From: Chelativorans alearensis
GTDB lineage: Bacteria > Pseudomonadota > Alphaproteobacteria > Rhizobiales > Rhizobiaceae
Length of the DNA stretch: 64,000 nucleotides
Assembly (NCBI RefSeq): GCF_010993735.1
Contig: NZ_WQNI01000005.1
Coordinates: forward strand, 312,501 to 376,500
Direction: 5' to 3'
The position numbers and the translations under genes were made by a program. Numbering within the stretch: the stretch's first letter is position 1; each line of letters starts with the position of its first letter. The notes beneath the pieces are model-generated. The model saw only the letters and a program-made list of their open reading frames with translations, had not been told where the DNA came from and did not search any database. Below, piece by piece: positions 47,180 to 56,386 of the stretch.

Positions 47180-47953
47180 TTATCCTCTTGCTTCGTGGGA
47201 GGCTGCCGCGGCCATATCTCCGCCGCCGACGATGCGGCTCACCACCTCGCTCATGTTGGTCTTGCCGGTGACGAGATCGGCTTCGGCCCGTCCATGGCGC
47301 AGGACGACGATCCGGTCCGTTACCGAAAGCACGTCGTTGAGGCGGTGCGATATCAGGATGACCGCGATACCTTCCGATTTCAGTCGGCGGATCAGGTCGA
47401 GCACGCTCTGCACTTCGCGAACGGCCAGCGCGGCCGTCGGCTCGTCCATGATGACGAGCTTCGGGTTGAAGGTGAGCGCCCGGGCGATGGCGACTGTTTG
47501 CTGCTGGCCTCCCGAAAAGGAGCCGACAGCGCGGTTGATCGACGGCAGATGCGCGTTGAGCCGCTCGATCATCTGCGCCGCCTGGCGGTCCATCGCCGCC
47601 TTGTCGACGAAGGGGAAGAGACCGAAGAGCTTCCTTGTCGGCTCGCGGCCGAGGAAGATGTTGCTGGAGACGTCCTGCTGTCTGGCGAGCGACAGGTCCT
47701 GATAGATCATTTCGATACCCAGCCGCCGGCGCTCGCCGGGATCGAGATCGAGGATGCCCCGGCCGTCGAAGGCGATCGAGCCGGCGTCCGCCTGATAGAT
47801 GCCGGTGATCGTCTTCATCAAGGTGGACTTGCCGGCGCCGTTGTCGCCGACCAGCCCGACGACCTCACCGGCTTTCACGGCGAGATCGACCCCGTGCAGC
47901 ACGTCGATCGCGCCGAAGCTCTTGCGGATGCCCTCAAGCTTGAGAAGGGTCAT
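47180..47953 (-). CDS. Ribose-type sugar ABC transporter ATP-binding protein (single domain)
   Basis: A 257-residue ATPase of the CUT2 class, but with one nucleotide-binding domain rather than the usual two fused copies (about 500 residues). Walker A is GDNGAGKST, the signature is FSGGQQQTVAIARA, Walker B is LVIMDEPTAAL and the switch is ILISHRL. The short single-domain form is known in FrcA/XylG-like rhizobial systems. The ATG at 47953 overlaps the permease stop by 4 bp. Confidence 0.9.
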   Translation of the reverse strand: MTLLKLEGIRKSFGAIDVLHGVDLAVKAGEVVGLVGDNGAGKSTLMKTITGIYQADAGSIAFDGRGILDLDPGERRRLGIEMIYQDLSLARQQDVSSNIFLGREPTRKLFGLFPFVDKAAMDRQAAQMIERLNAHLPSINRAVGSFSGGQQQTVAIARALTFNPKLVIMDEPTAALAVREVQSVLDLIRRLKSEGIAVILISHRLNDVLSVTDRIVVLRHGRAEADLVTGKTNMSEVVSRIVGGGDMAAAASHEARG

Positions 47954-48942
47954 ACCCGGCTCTCCTTCCTCACCTGGTACTGGTCGATGAAGACGGCGAG
48001 GATAAGCACCGCGCCGATGGCCATCTGCTGGTAGTAGGACTGCACGGCCAGCAAGTTGAGGCCGTTCTGCAGCACGCCCATGATGAGGGCGCCGATCATC
48101 GTGCCGAGGATGGAGCCGCGCCCGCCGAACAGGTTCGTGCCGCCGATGACGGCCGCCGTGATCGCCGTCAGCTCGTAGTTGAGCCCGGCGGTCGGGTCGC
48201 CCGAATTGATGCGCGCGGAAAAGAGCAGGCCGGCAAGGCCGGCAAGCGCCCCGGACAGCGTGTAAAGGATGCGCCGCTGCCGCTCGACGCGGATGCCGGC
48301 GGCCCGCGCAGCCCCCTCGGAATCGCCCAGCGCCAGCGTGTGCCTGCCGAAGCGCGTATAGGCCAGCACGCAATGGGCGACGACCGCCGTGGCGACGAAG
48401 ATGATGACCGGCATCGGAATGCCGAAGGGCCGGCCCTGGCCGAGGTAGAGCATGAATTCCGGCAAGCCATAGATGACGCGGCCGCCCGAGATGACGAGCG
48501 CCAGCCCACGCGCCAGCCCCAACATGCCGAGCGTCACAATGAAGGCCGGGACGAAGGCGCGCGTGACGAGCTGGCCGTTGATATAGCCGGCAATGCCGCC
48601 CGCCAGGATGCAGGCGATGACGCCCAGCGCGGATGGTGCCCCGAGATTGACGGCGACGAAAGCGCCCACCACTCCCGAAAGCCCCATCACCGAGCCCAGC
48701 GACAGGTCGAGACCGCCCGAGCCGATGACGAAGGTCGCGGCGATGGCCAGGATGCCGATCGTCGAGGTGGCGAGCAGGATGTTGAGGAGGTTGCTGAAGG
48801 ACAGAAAATACGGAGACAGGACCGCCATAAGGGCGCTGAGCGCCACCAGCACCAGGAACGACTCGAGCCTGATGTGCAGACGTTCGACCGAGGCGCGCTG
48901 GGCCCGCGTCCACACCCCCGGTGTTGCAAGATCAGAAGACAT
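47950..48942 (-). CDS. Ribose-type sugar ABC transporter permease (RbsC family)
   Basis: A 330-residue permease with about ten helices. The segment FVIGSGGLDLSLGSVMGLSG and the AITAAVIGGTNLFGGRGSILGT stretch are hallmarks of RbsC/XylH-type subunits. It starts 57 bp after the binding-protein stop, with a strong hairpin in between, and overlaps the ATPase start by 4 bp. Confidence 0.93.
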   Translation of the reverse strand: MSSDLATPGVWTRAQRASVERLHIRLESFLVLVALSALMAVLSPYFLSFSNLLNILLATSTIGILAIAATFVIGSGGLDLSLGSVMGLSGVVGAFVAVNLGAPSALGVIACILAGGIAGYINGQLVTRAFVPAFIVTLGMLGLARGLALVISGGRVIYGLPEFMLYLGQGRPFGIPMPVIIFVATAVVAHCVLAYTRFGRHTLALGDSEGAARAAGIRVERQRRILYTLSGALAGLAGLLFSARINSGDPTAGLNYELTAITAAVIGGTNLFGGRGSILGTMIGALIMGVLQNGLNLLAVQSYYQQMAIGAVLILAVFIDQYQVRKESRV

Positions 48943-48962
48943 TGTGCCTCGACCGGAAAAGG

Positions 48963-48985
48963 GGCTGGCGCCTCTCGCGCCAGCC
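48963..48985 (-). other. Intercistronic hairpin after the sugar-binding-protein gene
   Basis: A perfect 9-bp stem, GGCTGGCGC paired with GCGCCAGCC, with a 5-nt loop. On the minus strand it is followed by CCTTTT, so it may attenuate as well as stabilise. It sits between the binding-protein stop and the permease start. Confidence 0.6.
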
Positions 48986-48999
48986 AGGTTTCGGGAGGA

Positions 49000-49977
49000 T
49001 TATTTGACGTATTCGAGCAGCGGCTCGTTGCCGTCCTCGAGCACCTCTTGCGTGAGCACGAGAGTCGGCACGGCAATGTCCGACGGCACCTCTTCGCCGG
49101 CCAGCGCCTTCTTGACGTTCTCGACCGCCTGCTTGCCGACGAGATAGGGGAGCTGAGCGACGGAGGCGTTGAGTCGCCCGTCCTTGATCGACTTCACCGC
49201 GTCCGAGTTGCCGTCGACGCCGATGATGACGATCTGATCGCCCTTGCCGGCCGCATAGGCCGCCTCCACCGCGCCCAGCGCCATACCGTCGTTGGCCGCG
49301 AAGATGGCGACAAGGTCTGGATTGCGGGTCAAGATGTCGTTGGTGATGGATGCCGCCTTGCCGCGGTCCCAGTCGCCCGGAAGAGAGGCTACGATCTCCA
49401 GCCCCGGCGCCAGCTCGGCGAGCTTGTCGGCGAAGCCTTCCGCACGCATCTGGCCGGTGATGTTGCCCGACAGGCCCTCGATGACCAGCACTGCCCCGGT
49501 GGCATCGGCGCCGAGCTGGGAGACGAGATACTCCGCCCCTTGCGCGCCGGCCGCCACATTGTCGGAGCCGATGCGGAACGTGATCTCGATCCCTTCCTTG
49601 TCGAGGATCGCCTGGTCGAGATTGCCGTCGAGGTCAACCACCTTGATGCCCTGTTCCTGCGCGGCCTTCAGGCACGGAAGCAGGTTGGTGGAGTTGATGG
49701 CGGCGGTGATCATCGCCACCGGCTGGCGCTCGAGCATCGTGTTGCACACGTTGAGCTGCGGCTCTGCGGCCTGGTCGCTCTCGACCGCCTGCACGAAATA
49801 GTCGACGCCTGCTTCCTTGGCGCCGTCCTCAACGCCCTGCCCCATCGCACCCCAGAAGGGGTTGGAAAGCGTCTTCATCAGCACACCGTACTGGCCATCC
49901 TGGGCATGGGCGCCCAGCACGGAGAGCGACAGCGCCGCCGCCGAAATCAGGTTCATTCTCAGCATCTTGCCTATCAT
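49000..49977 (-). CDS. Ribose-type sugar ABC transporter substrate-binding protein
   Basis: A 325-residue periplasmic protein of the RbsB-like (cluster B) group. A signal peptide (about residues 1-25, ending LGAHAQ) precedes a mature part starting DGQYGVLMKTLSNPFWG, the usual family opening. AIFAANDGMALGAVEAA and IVIIGVDGNSDAVKSIKDG are the conserved hinge and sugar-site segments. The ATG at 49977 is preceded by GGAGGAG; a GTG further upstream at 49989 is the alternative. The sugar is unknown. Confidence 0.9.
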   Translation of the reverse strand: MIGKMLRMNLISAAALSLSVLGAHAQDGQYGVLMKTLSNPFWGAMGQGVEDGAKEAGVDYFVQAVESDQAAEPQLNVCNTMLERQPVAMITAAINSTNLLPCLKAAQEQGIKVVDLDGNLDQAILDKEGIEITFRIGSDNVAAGAQGAEYLVSQLGADATGAVLVIEGLSGNITGQMRAEGFADKLAELAPGLEIVASLPGDWDRGKAASITNDILTRNPDLVAIFAANDGMALGAVEAAYAAGKGDQIVIIGVDGNSDAVKSIKDGRLNASVAQLPYLVGKQAVENVKKALAGEEVPSDIAVPTLVLTQEVLEDGNEPLLEYVK

Positions 49978-50050
49978 TGACTCCTCCACAGACTTGCGAC
50001 GCCGCCTTTCAGGCCGAGCGCGGCGTCATTTCGGGTTTTGACAATCGGGG

Positions 50051-51109
50051 TCATTGTCCTGTTCCTCCCCCCGAGTGCGGGCCGCTGCTCGGCGCTCCAA
50101 CGGATTCCCGCACCAATAGCTGGCATCGTTCGAGCCGTGCCGTCGGCGGCCCGCTCTCGCCGTCTATGCGGCGAAAAAGCATATCCATGGCCTGGGCGGC
50201 GATCTGGCCGACCGGCTGCACGACGGCGGCGATTGTCGGCCATGTCACCGACATCCATTCCGCATCGTCGAAGCCGACCAGCGAGATGTCGTCCGGGCAG
50301 TGCCAGCCGCGGCGGCGGAACTCGCTTAAGGCGACGAGGGTCCCTTTGAGAAATAGGGAGAAAACCGCGGTCGGCCGCTCGCCGCGCGAGAAGTAGTCGC
50401 GGATCGAGGCGCGCAACGGCTCCACGTCGCTCTCGCACAGGATCACGTCTATCCGCACCTTCGGATCCAGCGCTTCCGCCATTTTGCGGAACCCTTCCAG
50501 GCGTGCCCGCACGCAGGCCCCCTGCTCTCCAAGCCCGACCACCAGCACATGGCGGTGGCCACGCCCGATAAGCTCGCGCGCGACCTCCGCGCTCGCCGAG
50601 AGGCTGTCGGCCGAAACCGTGTCGAAGGATTTGTCGGAGAGCACCCGGTCGATCATCACGCCGGTCATCCCGTGCGCCCGCATCGATTCGCCGCCCCGGC
50701 CATGCTCGTCGCGTACGGGGGCGAGCACGACACCGGCCACGCGCCAGTCCTGCATGCGCCTCAGGATTTCCGCTTCGCGCTCCTCCGATTCGCCGCTCGA
50801 CGCCGCCACCAGCGTATAGCCGCGCAGTTCCGCAAGACGCTCCAGATGCGTGACCATGGAGCCGAAGAACTCGCTTTCGAATTCCGGCAGGATCGCTCCA
50901 ATGATGCGGCGCTTGGCGCGCCTCAAGTCGGAGGCAAGCGGGTCCGCCCGGTAGCCCAGCCGCTCCACCGCCTCGAAAACGCGCTGTGCGTTCTCCGGCT
51001 TCACGGTCGGCACGCCGTGCATGACCTTCGAGACGGTCGCCGCCGACACGCCCGCATGGTTCGCCACGTCGTGGATCGACGGCCGCTTGTGCACGGCACC
51101 GCTCGACAA
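50051..51109 (-). CDS. LacI-family repressor, TTG start
   Basis: A 352-residue regulator with the LacI helix-turn-helix (IHDVANHAGVSAATVSKVMHG) and hinge (RLGYRADPLASDLRRAKR), followed by a sugar-binding sensor domain. No ATG suits the N-terminus. A TTG at 51109 follows GGAGG by 5 bp and gives a normal-length head; a GTG at 51094 is the alternative. It is the first gene upstream of the sugar transporter genes (73-bp gap) and faces a dehydrogenase gene across an intergenic region with two operator-like sites, so it probably regulates both. Confidence 0.82.
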   Translation of the reverse strand: MSSGAVHKRPSIHDVANHAGVSAATVSKVMHGVPTVKPENAQRVFEAVERLGYRADPLASDLRRAKRRIIGAILPEFESEFFGSMVTHLERLAELRGYTLVAASSGESEEREAEILRRMQDWRVAGVVLAPVRDEHGRGGESMRAHGMTGVMIDRVLSDKSFDTVSADSLSASAEVARELIGRGHRHVLVVGLGEQGACVRARLEGFRKMAEALDPKVRIDVILCESDVEPLRASIRDYFSRGERPTAVFSLFLKGTLVALSEFRRRGWHCPDDISLVGFDDAEWMSVTWPTIAAVVQPVGQIAAQAMDMLFRRIDGESGPPTARLERCQLLVRESVGAPSSGPHSGGGTGQ

Positions 51110-51150
51110 ACGCTCCTCCCAAAGCTCGCTTTTCCAAGCCAAACTATTGA

Positions 51151-51183
51151 TAAATCGATTTTTCAGTGCTGTAAATCGTTTTA
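51151..51183. promoter_or_regulatory. Paired LacI-type operator-like sites
   Basis: TAAATCGATTT (51151-51161), with a perfect AAATCGATTT core, and TAAATCGTTTTA (51172-51183) are 21 bp apart, centre to centre about two helical turns. Both have the central CG of LacI sites. They lie between the divergent repressor and dehydrogenase genes. Confidence 0.7.
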
Positions 51184-51233
51184 TCGTGGATGTGTGCCTG
51201 ATACTGTCCGCAAATCGTGCAGGGAGAAAAATT

Positions 51234-52265
51234 ATGGCCGAGACATCGAGGCCGCTGGTCATCAGCGCACCGGAACCGCGCACGCTGGACCTGATCTTCA
51301 CGCCCGAGGCCCGGCGTCGGCTGCATGAGGGCTACGACATCCGCGAGACCGAGGCCGCGCAGCTGCACCGCCTTGATGAGGAAGTGCTTGGCCTCGCACG
51401 CTATATTATCGGGCAGCCGCCGATCTCGCCGGAAACGCTCGGCCGGATGAAAAGCCTGCGCTGCGTCTTCAACGTCGAAACCAATCTCATCAACAACATG
51501 CCCTACGAGAGGCTCTTCGAGCGCGGTATACACGTGGTGACCACCGGAGCGGTGTTTGCCGAGCCTGTGGCGGAGATGGGGTTGGCGCTGGCACTTAATC
51601 TCGCGCGCGGCATCGTCGACGCGGATCTCGACTTCCGCCAAGGCCGCGAGCTTTGGGGCGGCGACGGCAATGCCTCCGCACGCCTCGTCTCGGGCTCAGA
51701 GATCGGCATTGTCGGCTTCGGCGATCTCGGCCGCGCGCTCAATCGCGTGCTTGCCGGCTTTCGCGCCACGGTCCGGGTTTTCGACCCGTGGCTGCCGCCC
51801 TCCATCCTGCGCGAAGCGGGCGTGGAGCCGGCCCCGCTCGACACCGTGCTTTCTGAAAGCGACTTCGTCTTCGTCGTCGCGGCAGTGACGAGCGAGAACC
51901 GCGGCTTCCTCGGCGCCGAAGCCTTTCAGAAGATGCGGCCGGGCGCCGCCTTCATCCTGCTCAGCCGGGCCGGCGTCGTGGATTTCGACGCCCTGATAGA
52001 GGCCGTGCGGCGCGGCCATATCGTGGCGGCAAGCGACGTCTTCCCCGAAGAGCCCCTGCCCGCCGATCATCCCGTCCGCTCCCTCGACGGCTTCCTGCGC
52101 TCCGCGCATCGCGCCGGCGCCCTCGACATCGCCTTCAAGCGCATGGGCGACATGGTGCTCGAAGACATGGCGCTGATGGACCGCGGACTGCCGCCGATGC
52201 GCTGCAAGCGCGCCGAGCGTGAGACAGTCTCGCGTATGCGCTCGAAGCCGGTCGAGAGGAACTAA
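51234..52265 (+). CDS. D-isomer-specific 2-hydroxyacid dehydrogenase family protein
   Basis: A 343-residue NAD(P)-dependent oxidoreductase. The dinucleotide motif is IGIVGFGDLGRALNRVL. The catalytic Arg is in the LLSRAGVVD segment, Glu in VFPEEPLP, and His in LRSAHRAGALD, giving the Arg-Glu-His set of the family. Here it acts on an unknown 2-hydroxy or 2-oxo acid, possibly from the sugar brought in by the divergent transporter. GGGAG precedes the ATG by about 7 bp. Downstream a 111-bp gap separates it from a convergent ATPase gene. Confidence 0.85.
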   Translation: MAETSRPLVISAPEPRTLDLIFTPEARRRLHEGYDIRETEAAQLHRLDEEVLGLARYIIGQPPISPETLGRMKSLRCVFNVETNLINNMPYERLFERGIHVVTTGAVFAEPVAEMGLALALNLARGIVDADLDFRQGRELWGGDGNASARLVSGSEIGIVGFGDLGRALNRVLAGFRATVRVFDPWLPPSILREAGVEPAPLDTVLSESDFVFVVAAVTSENRGFLGAEAFQKMRPGAAFILLSRAGVVDFDALIEAVRRGHIVAASDVFPEEPLPADHPVRSLDGFLRSAHRAGALDIAFKRMGDMVLEDMALMDRGLPPMRCKRAERETVSRMRSKPVERN

Positions 52266-52376
52266 GCGGCGGCTTTGCCATCGTCGTCCCGGCGGAGGCA
52301 CGTGCTATGCTCGACCTGCCGAAGGCGGCTATCTCCTGCGCTTGGCGATAATGCCGCCGACAGACCCTCTGCAGCA

Positions 52377-53456
52377 TCAGGCGGCCTCGACCGCCGGGAT
52401 GAGCCATCCCGACGTTAGGGCGAGCCGCGCCCGGCTGCCGGCTGCGAAGGTGACGGGATCCGGCCGCTCGAAATGCAGGCCGAGATGCGGTGCGCCGTCC
52501 GGCTCGAACTCGATCCGCGCCGCGCCGCCGCGATAGACGGCGCGCTTCACCGTGCCGTCGAAGCCCGGTTTCTTGGCGGTGACAGCTGTCAACTGCGAGG
52601 CACGGCAGCAGATGCGCGCTTTATCGCGAGGGCGCTCGCCCTTGCGGCAGCGCACCACCAGATCCTGGTCGAGCACGCGCACACGACAATGGCCGTCGGC
52701 TTCCGGGCTTTCCACCGTGGCCGGCAGGACCATGCCCTGGGAAATGAAGGAGGCGACCATCTCGTTGGCCGGCTCATGATAGATCGTCTGCGGGGTGGCG
52801 AGTTGCATGAGGCGGCCGTGGTCGATCACGGCGATCCTGTCGGCCAGTGCCATGGCCTCCGCCTGGTCGTGGGTGATGTAGAGGACGGTGGTGCCGGTCC
52901 GCTTGTGAAAATCGGCGAACTCATCTTCCATGGAGGCGCGCAGGTGCACGTCGAGGTTGGCGAGCGGCTCGTCGAACAGCACCAGCCGCGGCTCGGCCAC
53001 CAGACAGCGCGCGAGCGCCACGCGCTGCCGCTGGCCGCCGGAAAGACTGGCTGGCCGACGGCCGCCATACCGCTCCATGTCGACCAGGGCCAGGGCGCGG
53101 CGGACGCGCTCTTCGCGCTCGGCGCGGCTGATACGCGCCACCTTCAGCGCGTAGCCGATGTTCTCCGCCACCGTCATGTGCGGCCACAGGGCGTAGTTTT
53201 GGAAGACGATGCCGACACGCCGCTTTTCTGGCGGCACGTTGACGTGCCGGGAGGAGACCTCGCGCTCACCGATGCGGATGCATCCGCCGGTCAGGGTTTC
53301 GAACCCGGCGATGAGCCGCAAGAGCGTGGTCTTGCCGCAACCCGACGGCCCGAGAACGGCAAGGAACTCGCCGTCGGCCACGTCGATCGACACCCCATCG
53401 AGCGCGCTGGCCCCGTCAAAGCGCTTGGTCACGTCCTTGATGCTCAGTCCCGCCAT
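52377..53456 (-). CDS. ABC transporter ATP-binding protein (AfuC/FbpC/PotA type)
   Basis: A 359-residue ATPase with Walker A GPSGCGKTT, signature LSGGQRQRVALARC, Walker B LVLFDEPLANLD and switch ITHDQAEAM, then a C-terminal TOBE domain from about 245. It energises the fused permease upstream, overlapping its stop by 13 bp. The family imports ferric iron, putrescine, thiamine or phosphonates; nothing in the ATPase decides which. Confidence 0.9.
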   Translation of the reverse strand: MAGLSIKDVTKRFDGASALDGVSIDVADGEFLAVLGPSGCGKTTLLRLIAGFETLTGGCIRIGEREVSSRHVNVPPEKRRVGIVFQNYALWPHMTVAENIGYALKVARISRAEREERVRRALALVDMERYGGRRPASLSGGQRQRVALARCLVAEPRLVLFDEPLANLDVHLRASMEDEFADFHKRTGTTVLYITHDQAEAMALADRIAVIDHGRLMQLATPQTIYHEPANEMVASFISQGMVLPATVESPEADGHCRVRVLDQDLVVRCRKGERPRDKARICCRASQLTAVTAKKPGFDGTVKRAVYRGGAARIEFEPDGAPHLGLHFERPDPVTFAAGSRARLALTSGWLIPAVEAA

Positions 53457-55147
53457 GGGAGCACTCCGCTCGGTAGTTTGCCTGCAAGAAGGTTGGCCAG
53501 AAGCATCAGGAGAAAGGTGCTGGCCACCATGATCGCGGAGACGGCCGCGGCATACTTGGAATCGCCGCCCTGCTCGAACGCGAAGATGATGACACCGATG
53601 GTCTCCGCCTCGGATGACCATAGAAGCGCGGAGACCGTCAGCTCGCTCAACGCCGTCATAAAGATGAGCAGCCCGCCGGCGATGGCCGCCGGCGCGACAA
53701 GGGGGAAAACGATCGTGCGCAACCTTGTGAACAGCCCCGCGCCCGCCACCTGCGCCGCCTCCTCCAGCGCCCGGTCGAGCTGCAGGTAGCCGCTGACCGC
53801 CGGCCGCACCGCCAAGACGAGGAAGCGCGCCAGATAGGCGTAGAGGATGATCCAGACCGTGTTGTAGATGTGGATGCCGGTGATCGGCACAGGCTTCAGG
53901 AATAGCAGCAGCGAGGCGATCGCCAGCACCACGCCCGGCAGCGCGTAGGGCAGTTCCACCGCCAGGTTGAGCACCTTGATCCAGCGGTTCTTGCCCCAGG
54001 CGATGGCATAGCCGAGCGGGATCGCCGCGAAGACGGCGAAGGCGGCGGCACCGAACGACAGGTACAGGCTGTTGACGAAGGCGCGCCGCGCGGCGGCGTG
54101 CTCGAAAAGGATGAAGCGGTAATTCTCCAGCGTCGCCGTATCGGCGCTCAGCGTCACGCCGTAGCCGCGCACCAGCGACGTCAGCACCAGCCCGACCAGC
54201 GGCAGGACGAGGATAATCACGATCAGCAACCACATGCCCAGCTCGACCGGGTGCCGCCAGCGGCCGAGCGAATAAGGCGCGGCGGGCAGCGATGTCGCGG
54301 TGATCCGGAAGTCGCGCCGGCGGCTGATCCTGTCCTGCAGGACGATACCGACCATGGCGACCACGCCGATCAGCACGGAAAGGAACGCCGCCTCGGAAAG
54401 CACCGCCGGCCCGCCGCCGGCCAGGCGCTGATAGATGAGTGTCGGCAGCACCAGATAGTTGGCCGGAATACCGAGAAAGGCGGGAATGCCGAAATTGCCG
54501 ACGCAGGAAACGAAGGTGAGTGCCGCCGCGCCGACGATGGACGGCGTCATCAGCGGCAGGATGACGGTGCGCAGCACGGTGAACCAGCCGGCGCCGGCCG
54601 ACCGCGCCGCCTCGACCAGCTCCCGCGGCAGCTTGCGAAGGCCGGCACGCACGATGAGGAAGACCAGCGGTGCGTACTGGATGCCGAGCAGCAGAACGAT
54701 GCCTTCGGGCGAATAGAGCGGGTTGGGCGCGCCGAGCGGCGGCGCCAGGCCCAGGAGATCGAGCAGCGGGCTGGAGGGACCGAAAAGCTGCAGCCAGGCA
54801 AGCGCTGTGACCTGCGGGGCGATCATCAACGGGGTGACGAAGCACAGGACGAACGCCTGACGCCGCCGCACGTCGGTGAGCGAGACCAGGAGGGCCACCG
54901 CCACCCCAAGAATGAGGGAGAAGGCGGTGCCGCCCAGGCCCACGCAAAGCGTGTTCCAGGTGGCTCGCCACGTGGTGCTGCCGACAATGCCGGCGTGGAT
55001 AACGTTCAGGGAAAACCTGCCGCCCGGCAGAACGACCTCCTGCAGAAGCCGAACCATGGGCAACAGCGAGAAGACCGCGATGATCGCGACAATCCCCACC
55101 GTCAGGGCCATATCCTGGCCCTGACGCTCCTGGCGCGGAACCGACAT
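53444..55147 (-). CDS. ABC transporter permease with two fused halves (AfuB/FbpB type)
   Basis: A 567-residue protein with about twelve hydrophobic helices. Two permease halves are fused (first EAA-like loop near RELVEAARSAGAGWFTVLR, second near RALEEAAQVAGAGLFTRLR), as in FbpB, ThiP and PhnU-type transporters. It sits between the binding-protein gene (12 bp upstream) and the ATPase. A fused permease is typical for iron, thiamine and 2-aminoethylphosphonate importers. Confidence 0.9.
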   Translation of the reverse strand: MSVPRQERQGQDMALTVGIVAIIAVFSLLPMVRLLQEVVLPGGRFSLNVIHAGIVGSTTWRATWNTLCVGLGGTAFSLILGVAVALLVSLTDVRRRQAFVLCFVTPLMIAPQVTALAWLQLFGPSSPLLDLLGLAPPLGAPNPLYSPEGIVLLLGIQYAPLVFLIVRAGLRKLPRELVEAARSAGAGWFTVLRTVILPLMTPSIVGAAALTFVSCVGNFGIPAFLGIPANYLVLPTLIYQRLAGGGPAVLSEAAFLSVLIGVVAMVGIVLQDRISRRRDFRITATSLPAAPYSLGRWRHPVELGMWLLIVIILVLPLVGLVLTSLVRGYGVTLSADTATLENYRFILFEHAAARRAFVNSLYLSFGAAAFAVFAAIPLGYAIAWGKNRWIKVLNLAVELPYALPGVVLAIASLLLFLKPVPITGIHIYNTVWIILYAYLARFLVLAVRPAVSGYLQLDRALEEAAQVAGAGLFTRLRTIVFPLVAPAAIAGGLLIFMTALSELTVSALLWSSEAETIGVIIFAFEQGGDSKYAAAVSAIMVASTFLLMLLANLLAGKLPSGVLPWRD

Positions 55148-55159
55148 TTGGGTACGTCC

Positions 55160-56152
55160 TCAGCCGCCGAACATGGCGGAGAATTTTTCCTTGTTGGCGT
55201 CGATCTCTTCGACCACCTTTTTCACGTCGACCGACATGACGTTGATCGCGATGCCCTCCGGCAGCCAGTCGGGACGCCCGGCCGAAGGTTTGGCCGGCAG
55301 GTAGCCTTGGCTCAAGGCCAGCTTCTGGCCCTCGTCGGAAAGGATGAAGTCGACGAATGCCTTGGCCGCGTCCGGGTTCTTCGCTGTCGACATGATGGCC
55401 ACCGGCTCGGTCACCGCCGTCACGCCCTCCTCGGGAAAGACGAACTCGATGGGCGATCCGTCCTTCTTGGCATTCATCGCCATGAAATCAACGAGGATGC
55501 CGTAGGCCTTCTCGCCGCTCGCCACCGATTTGAGCACGGCGCCATTGCCGCGCACGCTGACCAGGCCGTTTTCCTGGAGCTTTTCGAAATAGTCCCAGCC
55601 GAGATCGTCGCGCCCGACAAAGGCCGAAAGCATGTAGGCCGCGGCACCCGAGTAGAGCGGGCTCGGCATGATCGCCAGGTCCTTGTAGGCGTCTCCTGAA
55701 AGATCGGACCAGTGCCCCGGCTTCTCGGCGGCGCGGGTATTGTAGGCGATGCCGGTGGTGATGAGCTTGGAGCCGAAATAGGTCTTATCGGCGTCGTAGG
55801 CGGCCTCCTCGAAACCTTCGAGGTTGGCCTCGGGATAGGCCATGAGACGGCCATCCTTCTTGAGCGTCTCCATGCTGACGGCGTCGGCGATCAACAGCAC
55901 GTCGGGCTGCGGGCTGCCGGCCGCGAACTCGGCGGCCAGCTTGGTCAGGAGGTCGCTGGTGCCGGAGCGGAAAATTTCGACCTCGACGCCCGGATTGGCC
56001 GCCTTGAAGGCATCGACCGTCTGGGCGGCGTCCGCATCGGGCTGCGAGGTGTAGAGCACCAGATTATCGGCGGAGGCCGCAGGGGCGAAGGCCACGGATG
56101 CGAGCATCGCTGCCGCCAATGCGGCCTTACGGATCGTATAATTGCGTTCCAT
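55160..56152 (-). CDS. ABC transporter substrate-binding protein (AfuA/PotD-like)
   Basis: A 330-residue periplasmic protein with a signal peptide (about residues 1-26, ending APAASA). The mature part begins DNLVLYTSQPDADAAQTV, a family-1 extracellular solute-binding fold. I do not see the adjacent tyrosine pair typical of ferric-iron FbpA, so iron is not supported; a small anion or organic acid is equally possible. The ATG at 56152 gives a standard signal peptide; the open frame runs upstream to 57061 with no match. It is divergent from the MarR/TDP-enzyme operon. Confidence 0.85.
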   Translation of the reverse strand: MERNYTIRKAALAAAMLASVAFAPAASADNLVLYTSQPDADAAQTVDAFKAANPGVEVEIFRSGTSDLLTKLAAEFAAGSPQPDVLLIADAVSMETLKKDGRLMAYPEANLEGFEEAAYDADKTYFGSKLITTGIAYNTRAAEKPGHWSDLSGDAYKDLAIMPSPLYSGAAAYMLSAFVGRDDLGWDYFEKLQENGLVSVRGNGAVLKSVASGEKAYGILVDFMAMNAKKDGSPIEFVFPEEGVTAVTEPVAIMSTAKNPDAAKAFVDFILSDEGQKLALSQGYLPAKPSAGRPDWLPEGIAINVMSVDVKKVVEEIDANKEKFSAMFGG

Positions 56153-56259
56153 AGGAAATGGACTCCTCTCGTTTGCATCTCCCGGCGATCGCATCGCCAG
56201 AACTCCTCCCGTGCATGCGCAGTATGACAACGAGGTAACAGCCGCTGCGATTAGGGCGC

Positions 56260-56273
56260 TCAAACTGGTTTGA
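56260..56273. promoter_or_regulatory. Candidate MarR operator in the divergent region
   Basis: TCAAAC-TG-GTTTGA is a 14-bp palindrome mismatched only at the centre. It lies between the binding-protein gene and the marR gene, near AT-rich promoter-like sequence (TATAAAACTAAG). MarR-type dimers bind palindromes of this length. Confidence 0.55.
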
Positions 56274-56386
56274 TATAAAACTAAGTTGATGGACCTTGGC
56301 CTTTGCCATATAGTTCTTGTCGAGGCGCGGTTCGCCGCGAGGGAGGCGCGCGGTGGAGATTGTCCCCGCGTGAAACGTCGGGAGCG

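Noticed and set aside
55160-56152. Ferric-iron-binding FbpA
   Set aside because: The adjacent tyrosines that bind iron in FbpA are not seen, so substrate is left open.
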